This document shows, in pieces, positions 13,169 through 26,004 of a stretch of DNA of 64,000 nucleotides. Origin of the DNA: Rotaria macrura (lineage: Eukaryota; Rotifera; Eurotatoria; Philodinida; Philodinidae); NCBI GenBank assembly GCA_900239685.1, contig OENT01000593.1:30538-94537 (forward strand), in the 5' to 3' direction. The notes below the pieces were generated by a model. The model saw nothing but the letters and a program-made list of their open reading frames with translations, was not told the DNA's origin and made no database searches. Every line of letters begins with the position of its first letter. Position 1 is the stretch's first letter. The position numbers were made by a program, and so were the translations under genes.

Positions 13169-13987
13169 TTATTGATGATGTTTCCATCTGAGACGTTTAA
13201 CTATTCTTTGAATACCACATAATTGACATTCTATTCTCCATATACCATCCGACTTAATCAGATGCGTTTGTGCCGTTTGACACATCAAACAAGTAACATA
13301 TTCATCAAGAAATTTTCGAAGAACATTATCGAATGTCGTTTTTGTTGTACGATTATTCAATATTAATTGTTCACGTTGATTTATTAATGATACACATGAA
13401 TAGTATTCATTTATATATTGTTGAAATATATGTGAATCACGTTTTAATGTATTAAATAAACGTATATAAGATTTCCAATTCATAACTATTGTACGTGATT
13501 GACTAACCACTAAATCGGCATGTGGTATCGATATCGGTATTTGACAACGTAAAATCATTTCAGTTCTTGTACGTTCATTTTGTTCGGTACAACGTTTAAG
13601 AAGACGATCGTAATCATAAAGTAAATCAATAGGCTTGGAAACAATTGCAATTGATGGTAACGGAATAGTTTCATTATTACCAATAGATTTTTTTTCTTCT
13701 TCTTCTTCTTGAGGTCGTTCATCAACTGGTAAATTTACTATTTCTTCGGCAGTTGATGATGGTCGACGACTTGATACTGATGAATCCGATGTTAATGATA
13801 ATGATTTTCGTCGAAAGAAACGTTTGAAATGACTAAATAATTTTCTTTCTAACCATGATGGTGTATTTGTCATTGTTGACGATGATGAAGATATTGAAGT
13901 ACTCCAACTATTTCTTCTTTCGTATTGTGTTGTTAATATATCATTTTTCATGATCAAATGAGGAAATATCTCAATATCTACAGACAT
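13169..13987 (-). CDS. Diverged eIF2-beta-like protein with C4 zinc ribbon
   Basis: This is an uninterrupted frame of 272 residues. The C-terminal half (from about residue 124) follows the eIF2-beta/eIF5 core: DYDRLLKR, then a segment ending NWKSYIRLFNTLKRD where eIF2-beta has its NF.D.C..L.R helix, then DNVLRKFLDEYVTC, matching the family's VLRRYIKEYVTC, and a zinc ribbon with Cys233, Cys236, Cys254 and Cys257. The N-terminus lacks the three poly-lysine K-boxes that bind eIF5/eIF2B. It carries instead a Ser-rich region, a basic patch (FKRFFRRK) and a Glu run (93-98). It is therefore probably a paralogue, not the housekeeping subunit; tRNA-start-codon function cannot be assumed. The ATG directly follows a TTATTTAG acceptor. 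Confidence 0.75.
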   Translation of the reverse strand: MSVDIEIFPHLIMKNDILTTQYERRNSWSTSISSSSSTMTNTPSWLERKLFSHFKRFFRRKSLSLTSDSSVSSRRPSSTAEEIVNLPVDERPQEEEEEKKSIGNNETIPLPSIAIVSKPIDLLYDYDRLLKRCTEQNERTRTEMILRCQIPISIPHADLVVSQSRTIVMNWKSYIRLFNTLKRDSHIFQQYINEYYSCVSLINQREQLILNNRTTKTTFDNVLRKFLDEYVTCLMCQTAQTHLIKSDGIWRIECQLCGIQRIVKRLRWKHHQ

Positions 13988-14127
13988 CTAAATAACAAGA
14001 AGAACAGAAAAGGAAAATTACAATTCCATGGATTCATTTAAAGTAAAAATCCGAGTTTTGAGTAGAAATCTATTTTGCATAAGATATACTTCTCTTGTTC
14101 TTGATTTGTGTTTTGTTACTCTCTCTC

Positions 14128-14171
<44 letters not shown>

Positions 14172-17100
14172 GATTCATCTCTTTTCTTTTCTTCTACTTC
14201 TGAATATGTCAGCCGACACAGAGAGAGAGGGAGAGAAAGTAAGAGAGAGAGAGAAAGAAAACAAAAACACGAACTATGAAACTTTACTGGTTTGTCAGCT
14301 GTTTCGTTATACAATTGACAAAATGTAAGAATAGAAAATAACTAACGAGGGCAACCACGATTTTAAATGTAATGATTCACTGCTAAAAAAAAAGAAACGA
14401 ATACGCTGGATGCATCATTAGTAAACTGTAGAATAAACAAATAAATTCTTCTATAAATCTGCTTGTACTGTTTATACTTGTTTTTGTACGATAAGGACAA
14501 GAGACTGAAACATTTTAGATCACATTCATAAAATGTCCCTCTTCCATTCCACAGCCGGATTCGCACTCAACAACACCTTCTAAAGACACTTTAGAATGTG
14601 CATTGATGTGTGTGATGGTGCGATAAGATGACAGAAGAGAAGAAAGCAATGTTATGTTTGCACATGACATTACTAGATTCTGAGTGTGAAATATGTTTGA
14701 CCACTAGAAATAAAAAAAGAAACCGAGAGAATAGTTGATTGAAATATTTTGCATTTATCACTTCTGTTTATCATAATTTAAGCCATTCTACTTCTTTGCA
14801 TCTGATATTCATATTCGAAAAGATCAGTTTGCTTGCTTTTATCAACGTGAAAATTAGATATCATCAGCCTCTTGTCGTACACGTAGTGCTTAACCCATTA
14901 GAGTACTTTGATGTTAGGATAATATCTTGTCTCAAGGACAAGCACGTACATGAAATTACGCTCGTCGTTGTCATCGACTCCTTTTTTTCCTCGGACGAAA
15001 AAAACCTGATTATCATTTAATAACTCATTCTGAATTTTCTCATCCGCTATTTGATGTATATATATATATATTACCAGAAGAAAAAAATCGTAATATAAAA
15101 AAGATCGAGTAACAATCGCTGAATTAAATGTTACATGAATCAGCCATCTGCTGATGTTGACGTTGAAAAAGAAAGTATAATATAATATATGAGTACAGTT
15201 CTTATAATGAAAAAAAATTTACCAGGTGTTGAAATTTATTTCTCGTTAACAATTTCAAGAAGAAAAAAACAGAAACCCACTTAGGCAAATAAATGGCACA
15301 CCTTCAACAAGTTCTTTTTTCCCTATTTTACATTAATATAAATGAGACCCAACAGTAAACATCATATTATCATAAGGTTTTCTTTGTTATTATCGATCTC
15401 ATGTATTTCTCTTATGACTACATCTCATTGATTTTTCTCATTTTATGGTCGTTCGACAAAGCAAGTACATATGTTTCTTGTCTCATTCAATCTAAATTGA
15501 TGATTCTTTCTTTACGTTGAAAATAAAAATTAAACTTAACAAAAAAGAAAACAATAACTTCGGCTTAAAACAAATAGAAATTTCCGTACTCATTTGAAGA
15601 TTGTAGAACAGCGCACTGATTTCTAATTTATCTAACTCTATCAAGGCGATAAACATGTGCATTTTCGGATACTTGAAACATTGAGTAGACATACTTGTTT
15701 TTCTTTCTAAATGTGATTTATGACGATTATCTATTTTTATTGTCTCGCATTATTGTTGAGAATATAATCATGTCTAATGCTGTCAGCATAAATCATTTTT
15801 CGAATAATTTTTTATTAAAATTCTATATGATATAATGAAACATTGTAAGTGTCCTCAGGAAAAAGAAGCAAGTTTCATTTTGCATTTATTTTCAACAGTC
15901 AACTGCTATCAATAAAGATAACTCCTGTCGGAAATATTTTATTAGATAAAAATGATCACCTGAAGCAAATAGGAGATAAGCTGAATAAGTGTATATGTTT
16001 GACAAGGATATATAATATGGCGAACATAACAGCATAAATAAATATAAAAAAAAAGACGTTGGACTTTGAAATGATTAGAATACAAAAGATTTGGTTAAAT
16101 CTAGTGATTAACGAATGACTTTTAAAAAATGTCAATCTAATCGAATATATTCAAACGTACATTTAACTTGTATGAATATCTGTTTCTTTTCTTTTTGTTG
16201 TTGTAATAAAATGCCTGATATAGGATGACTCTATTTCTTCAAAATAAATATTCAAAATAATTTCTATTTCTATTTATTTTATTTTCCTCTTTTACAATAA
16301 ATAAAACATATAGACAATCTTTTCTTTAATATTTAAATAAGATTATGTGCTTGTTGCATAGGATTTCTTTCGTTTCGTTGATGAATATCAGAAGGAATAA
16401 TATATCTGTAATAGTTTTGCTTCAATAAATCTTTTTCATCATCTACTCATCATTTCTTATAATTATCATGCTAATGACGTCAATATGACAGCTAAAAAAG
16501 AGTCAAATGACAGTCTATCTGAGATGGAAAAAATGAAAGGTATTATCATATCTATGTTTGAATAAAGACAACATTATATTAGGTACATTTCTTATCTGAG
16601 AAGCACATTCAAGCTGCAAAAAAACAATTTTCTCATCGTGCTTTTATTAAAGTAAAAAAGAAAACAGTTTTTATCAGTTACTTGTAAAGTATTGCATGAT
16701 TTCGTAGTTTATCAGAAACAAGTACTTTCAAATGTTAAATTAAACTCGTTTAATTTTCTTTACTAAATAGAATACACAGCATATTTTTTATCAAGAAAAA
16801 TCGTACTCTTTTTCTTTCAGTGCATCATAATAATGATAAAGTCTAACTAAATAGCAGCATTAGTTAAAATAATGTTTTGATTAGATAGAAACTTACATCT
16901 TCTGCTATGAAAGTTTTTAATGAGTAAGAAATCATCGTATGATTAATAACTAGATGTAGCTGAGAATTTCTTCGTTATTACATATACAACATGTACGATA
17001 GTTATGTTTTTCAATCATCGTTCTATATATGTACTGAAGAGGACGATAAAAGAAAAAGAACCTAGCAAGGATTATCAGAGAAGGAAGGCTAAGGTCATTT

Positions 17101-18369
17101 TTATATAATCAAGGTTTGACTCGAAATTAATTGAACGTAACATTTTAGCGAGTTTGGTTTCAAAAATACTATGAAAACTAGAACATATGTAACATGAAAA
17201 TATGTTTCTTTATTTATAATGCAGTCATTAAAAACTTTATTTTTGGTATACAAATTAGTGTACAATATTCAAGGTTTTTTCTTGTTGTTTCTGTAAATAA
17301 TCAGATAGTTCGACAGACATCTATATTGTCCTTGATGAATACAAAACCATATCATCTGCTAATACTATCCGATAATAATATAAGTACTCGAACTTTAGTC
17401 TTTTTTTTTCAACATCTTATGATTATGCAATGGAATTCTTCGTCAATTAACATTTGTCTGCTAACTCAAGTGTCACTTATCATCATATCTTATATTTTAT
17501 CTTTGCTTCAAGTGAAAGTTAACAAACAAGTTTTCATTTTTATTGTCGAGTTCAAACTTCCATCCATCTTCAACTGAAGCACATCATCATCGTACATTTC
17601 CTATCGTTTCAATACCTACATGCATACGCACATACATCATGGCGATACAACATCAAGTGAGGAAAAAAAAGTATAATAGAAGCATTAATAAAAAAATAAA
17701 GTCATTCATTTGAGACAAAGACGAAGAAGAAAAAAAGAGGATAATGAAGAATATATGTATGAGAACAAAAAAAAAAGATGTATCGACATGGGAATAGTAA
17801 AGTCGAGTGCATTGCACAAGAAAAGAAAAACAATCCGTATACATACATATCTATACGTATGTATGTCCATACACATCCGAATGACGTATCTGCAACTGTT
17901 TTGTGTAACTCAATACTTTCTGTGTATATATGCACGCGCATAAGGGGAAAAGAAAGCAGTCGGAAAATTAGCATTAAAGAAAACTAATCTAAACAATAAT
18001 CTTCTTAATCTTATCCTATAGATTAGCAGTGACACAAAATTGATCTAGGTATAGACTAGAAAATACAACAAAAGACAACGCTAATAAAGAAATACAACAC
18101 ACAAGATATCTATGATTTATGTAGTTATTCGATATTGTCTTCTTTCATTGAGAATGATACGCACGTGCATATAGAACATTTAGGGCGGAAGTAATATTAG
18201 TAGAATGATACATACATGTTGAAAACTTCTATCTACTGACTAAAACAGTATTTGACTTCAATCTCCGATGATTTCACTTAACAAATAACAATAATAAAAA
18301 TACACATACGTATATTAAAAGAACAAACAAAAGAAAAAGAGGAAAAAACTACAAACAACACCTTCCAAT
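13988..18369. other. Intergenic, AT-rich with microsatellites
   Basis: This is 4.4 kb between the eIF2-beta-like gene and the end of the RagC/D gene. It contains the CT/TA/GA compound repeat at 14119-14262 and many A- or T-rich runs. The longest frame (17194-17577, plus) has the Phe/Ile/Asn-rich make-up of translated AT-rich noise. No gene, RNA or transposon domain was recognised. Confidence 0.65.
14119..14262. repeat. (CT)n-(TA)n ... (GA)n compound microsatellite
   Basis: A CT tract (14119-14130) runs into about 18 TA units (14132-14168). Fifty bases later comes a GA-rich tract (about 14219-14262). The CT and GA arms are complementary and could pair around the TA block. Confidence 0.9.
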
Positions 18370-20579
18370 TCATTCGACTGATGTTATTGATGTATTTAAT
18401 TGTTGTCGTACTGAATGATTTGAATTAGCAAGAAATAATTCTTGAATATTTTTTTTCAAAATATTTAAATTAACCTCCATTAAAGCTAGAAATGAAGAAG
18501 AAAAAAAATCAGACTAGATCTTGATCGATGCTACATATATATTATATTTAGTTTTACCTTCATTTATTTTCGATTCCTTTTTAAGAATACATATGAGTGC
18601 CGTAGTTGGATTTATATCTTTTAAATAAAGTATAAGACCAATTGAAAGTTCAATTGTACAAAATGACATTGAATCAAGCACCGAATTGTTACTTGTTCTA
18701 AATGGAAAAATAAACGTTTGAATTGATAACTTTTTGGTTTTTTTTTCTTCTTCAACGGATCTTCATGTTTATACGAGATTCGAACATGGTACTACTCAAT
18801 ATGTCCGAATGTGAAATGACTACCTAGAGACACAGGATATATTCATATGAGCTCTGATCTTGTCGTTGCGTTATTAATATTGCCTTAAATTCTCAATAGT
18901 ATAGACTGATAGATGAAGACAAGAGCAAACCACTCGTTGAACTAAAAATAAAATCAGCGGGAAATCTATTATTTATGTATTGAATGCAACTATATATCAA
19001 TTCTCTTGAGTGTCAAGGAAAAAAATTGCATTCTCCTATGTATCTAATTCATAAAATAGTAAACATCTCAGCTTACAATCGTATAAGTGATACTTTAATA
19101 CAAAATTATACGCAAATCTGAAATAGTATCCTATGAGATATATTGATGTTGTTTTCTCTGTTTTGTTTCTCTCTCTCTCTCTGCGTATATACATATATAG
19201 AGTATTCGATTGATTTAAATTTTTACCCATATATTGATGAAATATCCGTATAAACATCAACAACATCACAACACAATTCCGAAAGTTGAGTTTCAACCGG
19301 TTTCGTGTCGGATGCAAGAAAAATTTTATTGTAAATATCACATACAAAGATCTTGTCCAATTGAGTACTCTAAAGTGTATGTTATGAAATAAAGAAAAAT
19401 GACAATGAAAATGAAAAACAATTGTTTACTTCTGTAACTAAATTAAGCATATTTTCCAGTGCACGTAATTGTTTCATTTGATTTTGAACTATTTTACTAA
19501 ATGCTTCGTGAATTGAATGATCATATATACTTGTTAAATAAAAACTAAATTAAAATCATATATAATAGATAATGTTTAACAACTATCTATAACTATTATT
19601 ACTTGATAAGTGGCTTTTCAATTGAACATTCATGTAGCATAACATGTACTTGTTTTTGTATAGTTGAATATCGTTCTAAACGATCTGGTTCTTGTACACC
19701 ATCGATCTAAGTATATGTTCGATTTGAATTTCAATTAAAAGTTTATCTTCGTTTCAATTACTTTATGTATTAATACTTCAAATCGTACATTATGACCTTT
19801 GGTATACATCCATTGTATTGAACTAACTAATAAATTAAGTGCATCAGTGTAATCTTCCTTGAAGAGAGATGAAATTGAAAAGCAGAAGAAAATAAATTGC
19901 TCGATAATCATTAAAAATCAACGTACGTTAACATCAATAACAAAAACAATTGTAGTCGCATTCAGTGCGAATGTTTCAAAATCATTTAATGAAGCTGCTT
20001 TTGGACCAGGTACATCATGAATTTGAAAACTTACATATATACCACAAGTGAGTTCTGAAAGAACAATCAGAAACGAAAAATAGAAAGAATGAAAATTATT
20101 GAATATGTTTCGAACCATGTATTTGAATCATTTTTGTTTCTGGAAGTTTCAATGTTTCACCGGCAGTCATTTTTTCAAAAATAAGTTTTATTATCGATGT
20201 TTTCCCACTTCTATTATTTAATAGATAGATAATTAAATATACAAAAAAAAAATATTCCGTACTTCGTAAGACCCCACATAAGTAATTTAGGTTTATCAAT
20301 ATTATTGATTTCAAAATCATCATTGGTTTGTTGTTGTTGTTGTTGATGATGATGTTGTTGTTGTTGTTGTTGCTGCTGCATTTGTTGTTGATGTAATTGC
20401 TCATCTTCACTATCATCCAATCGATTCTGACTATTGAATCTTAATGAATTATGAAAGCCATTTGGATATGGTCTTGTATGTGTGTGATAATGGCTTTGAA
20501 ATGTATGATGATAATCACCGCTTGTATTTATATTATTACTTGTTGCGGTGTCAAATACTCCACTTAGTCCGTAGTTCAT
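18370..20579 (-). CDS. RRAGC: RagC/RagD-type GTPase (TORC1 signalling), 9 exons
   Basis: Minus-strand exons are 20579-20263, 20210-20116, 20054-19927, 19857-19762, 19706-19603, 19544-19430, 19369-19227, 18697-18558 and 18485-18370. They join in phase to 417 residues (human RagC is 399). Motifs: [16 protein letters not shown] (P-loop, about 96-111), DVPG (151-154), FEVLIHKIDG (about 206-215), [17 protein letters not shown], then the roadblock-like C-terminal domain with [16 protein letters not shown] and [12 protein letters not shown]. RagC/D pairs with RagA/B on lysosomes to recruit TORC1 in response to amino acids. Oddities: an N-terminal extension with a Gln/His run (64-84, CAA/CAG-coded), and Pro155 where RagC has Gln after DxPG. 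Intron 7 is 529 bp; the others are about 50-80 bp. The ATG lies two bases after a TTTCAG acceptor. Confidence 0.95.
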
Positions 20580-23500
20580 ATCTGAAATATAGAATGAATA
20601 ATAGCTTCATGAACGATTCAAATAAACATGTGTTTAGAAGTTCTTGATTGGTTACGAACATCAGCCATTCAAATATAAATTTTTATTATTCGATTGTCTA
20701 TTGTAAGGTGTGATGAATGATGATCATAATAATAATAACAAATTGGTATGCTAAACATAGTTTGCATTCTTTTCTAGCTCTTTCTTTCTTTCTTTTTAAT
20801 GTCTATTGTTCATATTCAATGTTTATTATCACTAAAAAACGATGGCTAGTTACCTTTTTGTCACCTATTATATTGTTGCTTTTATATTTCTTTTTTTTAT
20901 ACTGTTTTAGCCCTGTCAATGTCATACTCCCATTACGAACAAACCTATACACCACCATGACCAACAGCATCACTAACAACTAGAAGACAAACAGAACCGT
21001 ATGGTGCTCTCTTATTTCTCTGCTTTTTTATCCAAACTATCATATGGGCTTCTCGTTCTCTATTTATATGCATTCTCAGCTGTTTTTTTTTACCCCGTTC
21101 TCTTTTTCTTTTTCTTCTCTTTGTGCCTACCCGGATCATTCGGGGTAGAGACGAAGAATCAACCTTCGCGAGCATTCGACGATAAACAACTACGAGAACG
21201 AGCTAACGTCAGCCATATAATTTATGTGTGTCATCCCCTAGAGGTATCATGAGTATAAAAAAAAGTAGTTGAAGAAAAGAATATAGATGTGCTTCTCTTT
21301 CAATCAGCTGTACACACTGTGTCGAGGTCTAGATTATATGACAGATGAAAAGAATAGGCTTGAACTTCTCATGTTGCATCAATTAATATCATTGCCTGAT
21401 GCCGAAACAAGGAACATTGGAGGATTTCCGTTTCATTATATTCGATGATCGCTATCATAATTCTTTCATATTTCTGTTATTTTAATCATACATTATTATT
21501 TATAGGAAATATATTTATTAGAGTTTCTTTCTTCGTTTTTTCCTCAAGCTTTTTATTATTATTTTTTTGTTTTTGAAAGAACATCTTGTTCTGATCAATA
21601 ATCACGTTTGTGATCCTTAATAATGCCATTGAGTGCATCTCATTTTCCCTTTTCTTAAGTCAATAATAACAAATGATATGACAAACAATCGGGTGAAGCC
21701 AAGTCAAAGAGCCTTTTGTTTTATATACACACTAACGCAAATATTTCTCGTTTTTTTTTCTAACTGCAGATACATATATATATTGTTGCAATACTGACTA
21801 AAATAATTCAATACAGATGTACAAAAACAAGAAAACAATACAACAAAATCTATGGCTAGTTGTAAATGAAAAAAAGAAGAAGAATACTATTGCTCGTGTG
21901 ATCTAATGTGTATAATTGATATGATTGAAATATTGATTGAAAAACAAGAAATTGATAAAAAGAAAATGGGTCGTACATATGCATGCATGATGATGTCATG
22001 TAATTATATATTGGTTGCTTTGTATTTTTGTGCTCTAGGTAAAAGCGGAAGCAATATAAAATTGATCACACACAAATAAATTTATATATATATATATTAT
22101 GAAGGCATCAATGGAGCATGGTCTATGTTTCTATCTTTCCTTGTTTTCTCTCCCATTATAAAACAGATTGCAAGTGCAAAATATGGGTTATAATAAATTT
22201 TTTACTCATTGATTTATATCATTAATTAGATATTCGGTGAATTGAATATGCGGCATAGGTTTGAATCAAGGGTAAAATCAAATTAAAAACGACATTACCT
22301 TGCCGTTCTCTATTCAATTATTATATTTAATATTTTCAACAACAGTGAATAATAATAACAAAAATAACGAATCAAATGTCATCAAGCAGCGATCTAATAG
22401 GGTTCTCAATTTGCACAAGCTCTATCTTAATTTGTTCTTCTTGTTAGGGCATCTATATATAACAAAAACAACTATACCAATCTCCCTTGTTCTGCATTAT
22501 TTTTCTTAATACAATGAGAAGGTCATTCTTTTTTTTGTGTTGTTTAATAAAATGTGAAGAAAACAAAAGAAGATGTAGAAAATATTAAAAACAAAAGATA
22601 AAAGAATTTACATTTATTTTACTTTTTAAATAATGGTTTTTTTTTCTCCCGTTTTGCGTATACATGTATATATTCCGTACTAAAATAACCTCTGTCATGA
22701 ACATAACATATGTATACGCATGTTTGATTGATTATTTTTCGGTGTCAATATTTAGACGATATATCAATGAAATTCAATATCTTTGTTAATACCATTTTGC
22801 AATTATATCTAAAACATATATGCATAAAAATGGGATGAAAAATAAATTATTCGACGTCTGTTATCGATGAGCAAAGTAGTGTCAGTTGTTTGAATATATC
22901 AATGTTCGAGATAAATTAAAGCAATCGTATGTATATATATATGTACGCACATACATATGTGAATTGTGCTTAAGTGTACGAGTTGTTCTTTTTCCGTAGA
23001 ACTCGTAGATAATTATTTGGTTGTCTTCATACAGACGTATTTATCTGCTATATCCTTGCATTTGTATAAACTTAAGTTCTCTGTTTTTGTAGTATGGTGC
23101 TTAAAAGAAAAAGTCCCTTTTCAAGATCATAAAAACCGTTCATATGAAGTGTCATGAGCACATCTTATAATACGTTTCATGTCATAGAATTCGTTCTATT
23201 TCTTTTTTTCCTTTTTTTTTTCAACTCAAGCAAGAAAAAAATAAATCTATTAAACATAAGTAACGTTTAATCGAGCATTTTTTTTCTCGTCGAGGACAAA
23301 GTTTGAATGCAGTGTACGCCGTTTTGACAATGTCATCACTAAATTGAGTACAACACACTGCTTTGAATATTTCTTCAAAAGAAAGTAACAATAGCATGCA
23401 GTTAGCTAACTGTATGTATTTGAATGACTGAGTTTCAAAAGGATTTTTTCTTTGTCACTTAAATATGCACATAAAATATGAGGGACAACAATGAGAGAGA

Positions 23501-24059
23501 GAAAAGGTAAAAGGAAAATAAATCGGTGATGCAGAAGATTTCAAAAAAAAAATAGTCTATTAATGCATTTATATTGGCTGGCCGGAATATTTAGAATGAA
23601 ATTGATGGCATGTCCATCAACCGTTTTCTTCCACATCCTGACTTTTTTTTCTGAATAAAAGAAAGAGAAAGTAGAAAAAGAAACCTCGAATAAACGATGA
23701 TAGAAAAAGAAAACTGTTTTTAAAAACTGTCGACCTGGAGTGTGAAAGAACACGTTGTGCATTGATTTCTGTTCTAAAAATAAGAAACTTTTCAACCATA
23801 AATATTTATTCTATTATCTAATATGCCACATAAGACACACTCAACATCCGTCGAGGATATAAATAACTCATTTTTTAGTAAATAAATGGTAATCAATCAA
23901 CAAATATGTATGCAAATGGAAAGCTGTCATTTTCATAGACAATCTATCAAAAAATTTCCTTATTTAAACGAAGACAATAGCAATATAAAAAAGAAAGAAA
24001 AAGAAAACTAATACATCGCTAATCTTTCAATTGAGTATAGCAAAAATCCTTTGTATTAT
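20580..24059. other. Intergenic, nothing recognised
   Basis: This 3.5 kb spacer lies between the 5' end of the RagC/D gene and the 3' end of the epimerase. It has pyrimidine-rich runs and short TA repeats (for example near 22086 and 22935). A slightly less AT-rich patch at about 21130-21210 could belong to the RagC/D promoter or 5' leader. No conserved frame was seen. Confidence 0.6.
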
Positions 24060-24830
24060 TTAATGTGAACAGTGTTCATCATTTGATAATTGAATATTTA
24101 ATTTTTTTGTTTTTAAACTATCATCAATCAATTGTCGCATGTATTCAATATCTTTACTAGTTTGTTTACTTTCGATTAAAGCCGAGCCCGATACAATCAT
24201 ATTAGCACCAGCTTGTGCACAATCATCGATTGTCTTTAAATTAACACCACCATCAACTTCAATATGTAATAATTGTGGATAAGTTTTCCTTAGCCAACGT
24301 ATTTTATCCATCATATCATTCATAAACTTTTGTCCACCGAAACCCGGTTCAACAGTCATAATTAAAACAACATCGATATCATTGATAAATTCACTTAGAA
24401 CACTAACATCAGTTTTAGGTTTAATACCTAGTCCAACTTTCATATCTGCTTCTTTTATTTTTCGTATTATCTCATGAATATTATCCGATGTTGTTGCTTC
24501 TATATGAAATGTATATTGATTGACACCGGCACCAGCCATCTCTTCAATCCATTGTTCAGGTTTAGCAACCATCATATGTGCATCGAAATAAACTTTTGGA
24601 ATGTTTCTACGAAGACATTTTATCACTGGATGACCAATGGTTAAATTTGGAACAAAATGACCATCCATTACATCGAGATGTAAATAGTCAGCACCAGCAT
24701 TGAGAAGACGACGGCTTTCATCAGCTAATGAAGATAAATCAGCATTGAGAATCGATGGACCTATAAGACCTTTTAGTTGATTTGGTAATGAATCCATTTT
24801 ATCTGAAAGATTTTTTCTATTTTTAGACAT
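24060..24830 (-). CDS. RPE: Ribulose-phosphate 3-epimerase
   Basis: This is an intronless frame of 256 residues. It interconverts ribulose 5-phosphate and xylulose 5-phosphate in the cytosolic pentose phosphate pathway. The TIM-barrel signatures are all present: GPSILNADLSSL near the N-terminus, HLDVMDGHFVPN (metal-binding His/Asp), DAHMMV, NQYTFHIEAT, MTVEPGFGGQKFM, EVDGGVNLKTI and GANMIVSGSAL. The metal ligands and catalytic Asp residues are in place, so it should be active. The body matches the animal enzyme (228 residues in human) with about 20 extra residues in total. An alternative start at Met12 would fit the usual N-terminus better. The lack of introns contrasts with its neighbours. 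Confidence 0.95.
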   Translation of the reverse strand: MSKNRKNLSDKMDSLPNQLKGLIGPSILNADLSSLADESRRLLNAGADYLHLDVMDGHFVPNLTIGHPVIKCLRRNIPKVYFDAHMMVAKPEQWIEEMAGAGVNQYTFHIEATTSDNIHEIIRKIKEADMKVGLGIKPKTDVSVLSEFINDIDVVLIMTVEPGFGGQKFMNDMMDKIRWLRKTYPQLLHIEVDGGVNLKTIDDCAQAGANMIVSGSALIESKQTSKDIEYMRQLIDDSLKTKKLNIQLSNDEHCSH

Positions 24831-26004
24831 GAAATATATGTTCGTAAATAAGAAAATATACTATCTGTACTATTGCGTTTCTCATTCAATAATATAAGAT
24901 TAATTAGTTAGTCTCATTATTCAATAATGATGATAACTTTTTGTGTTAACTGAAGAATCGATGATATAACACAACATGCATTTAGCGTTGAAAAGACCTT
25001 TCGATGACTTTAGCTAACAAATGTCAAAAGAAAAACTGTTTTCTTTTTAATAAATCTGAAAACATAGGGTAACATTTTTCTTTACAACATGTTTGTACTC
25101 TGGTATAATATTAACAAGAAAGTACCGAAGATGATTACAAATAGATTGTCTTGAAAAATGAAAAGCTTCTGTTTTCTCATTATTATTTTTTTTGCGGCAA
25201 AAACAGAAAACATTACAATACTTATATCAATAGGTCAACTTTTAAGATGAAAATCTATCCAACGATAGAATTCATTATAGTCTTGTAATACTGATTTAGT
25301 TAAATTCTATTAACAAACACTTCTAGTTCATTTTCCATGAATCCCAAAGCTGAATTCGACATTAAACAATATCACGAGTAGAAAATTCTTAAATTCAGTA
25401 GATTTTAACATATGCCTATTCATGTGATTCCAGGAAGGAACAACATTTTCTTTTGTTTATAATCACAACTATTTTTTTCCGTAATTTCAGTTATAAAACG
25501 AACATAGCATTTTGCTAAAGAAATTCAGAATTCTATTGTTAGATATCCCTAGTCAAGAAATCATCACGTTGTGCCCATAATGCAGGAAGTGTTTATAAAC
25601 TACCATAGCAGGACAACGGAAATAAAATTCTTTAGAATTGATCGTGGTAAGGATGCGACAGGGACGTGGAAGTCACATCTCTCCAATACAACATTATTTG
25701 ATCTCAAAAATGATGTACTATTGCGAAAAAAAGAAAGCAACTTTATTCTATTTAAAAGATTAGTAGAAATAATTAAGTATGAACAGTGTCATTAACATCA
25801 GTAGGCCATGATGATTTTTAAGCGATAGAAAAATTACATATTCCTATTTTATCTCGAAAGAAAAATTAGTAGACATTGAACTATCTGAAATTTCATTTTA
25901 TTTTATATTAAAAATTTCAATTTTTGAATAAAGAAGAAAAAAGAACAAAGAGGCTGGTTTTATTTTCAATGAAAAAAAAATTTTCTTTTAGGCATAAATA
26001 AATA
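24831..26004. other. Intergenic, nothing recognised
   Basis: AT-rich spacer upstream of the epimerase. A 74-codon frame at 25571-25795 (plus) has no recognisable motif and is not called. Confidence 0.6.

Noticed and set aside
14018-14314. Minus-strand frame with (Tyr-Ile)n
   Set aside because: It is the translation of the TA/GA microsatellite.
17194-17577. 127-codon plus-strand frame from ATG
   Set aside because: Composition is Phe/Ile/Leu/Asn-rich as in translated AT-rich noise, with no motif, splice partners or neighbours to support it.
20717-20983. 88-codon plus-strand frame upstream of RagC/D
   Set aside because: Phe/Leu/Ile-rich translation of pyrimidine runs; no homology seen.
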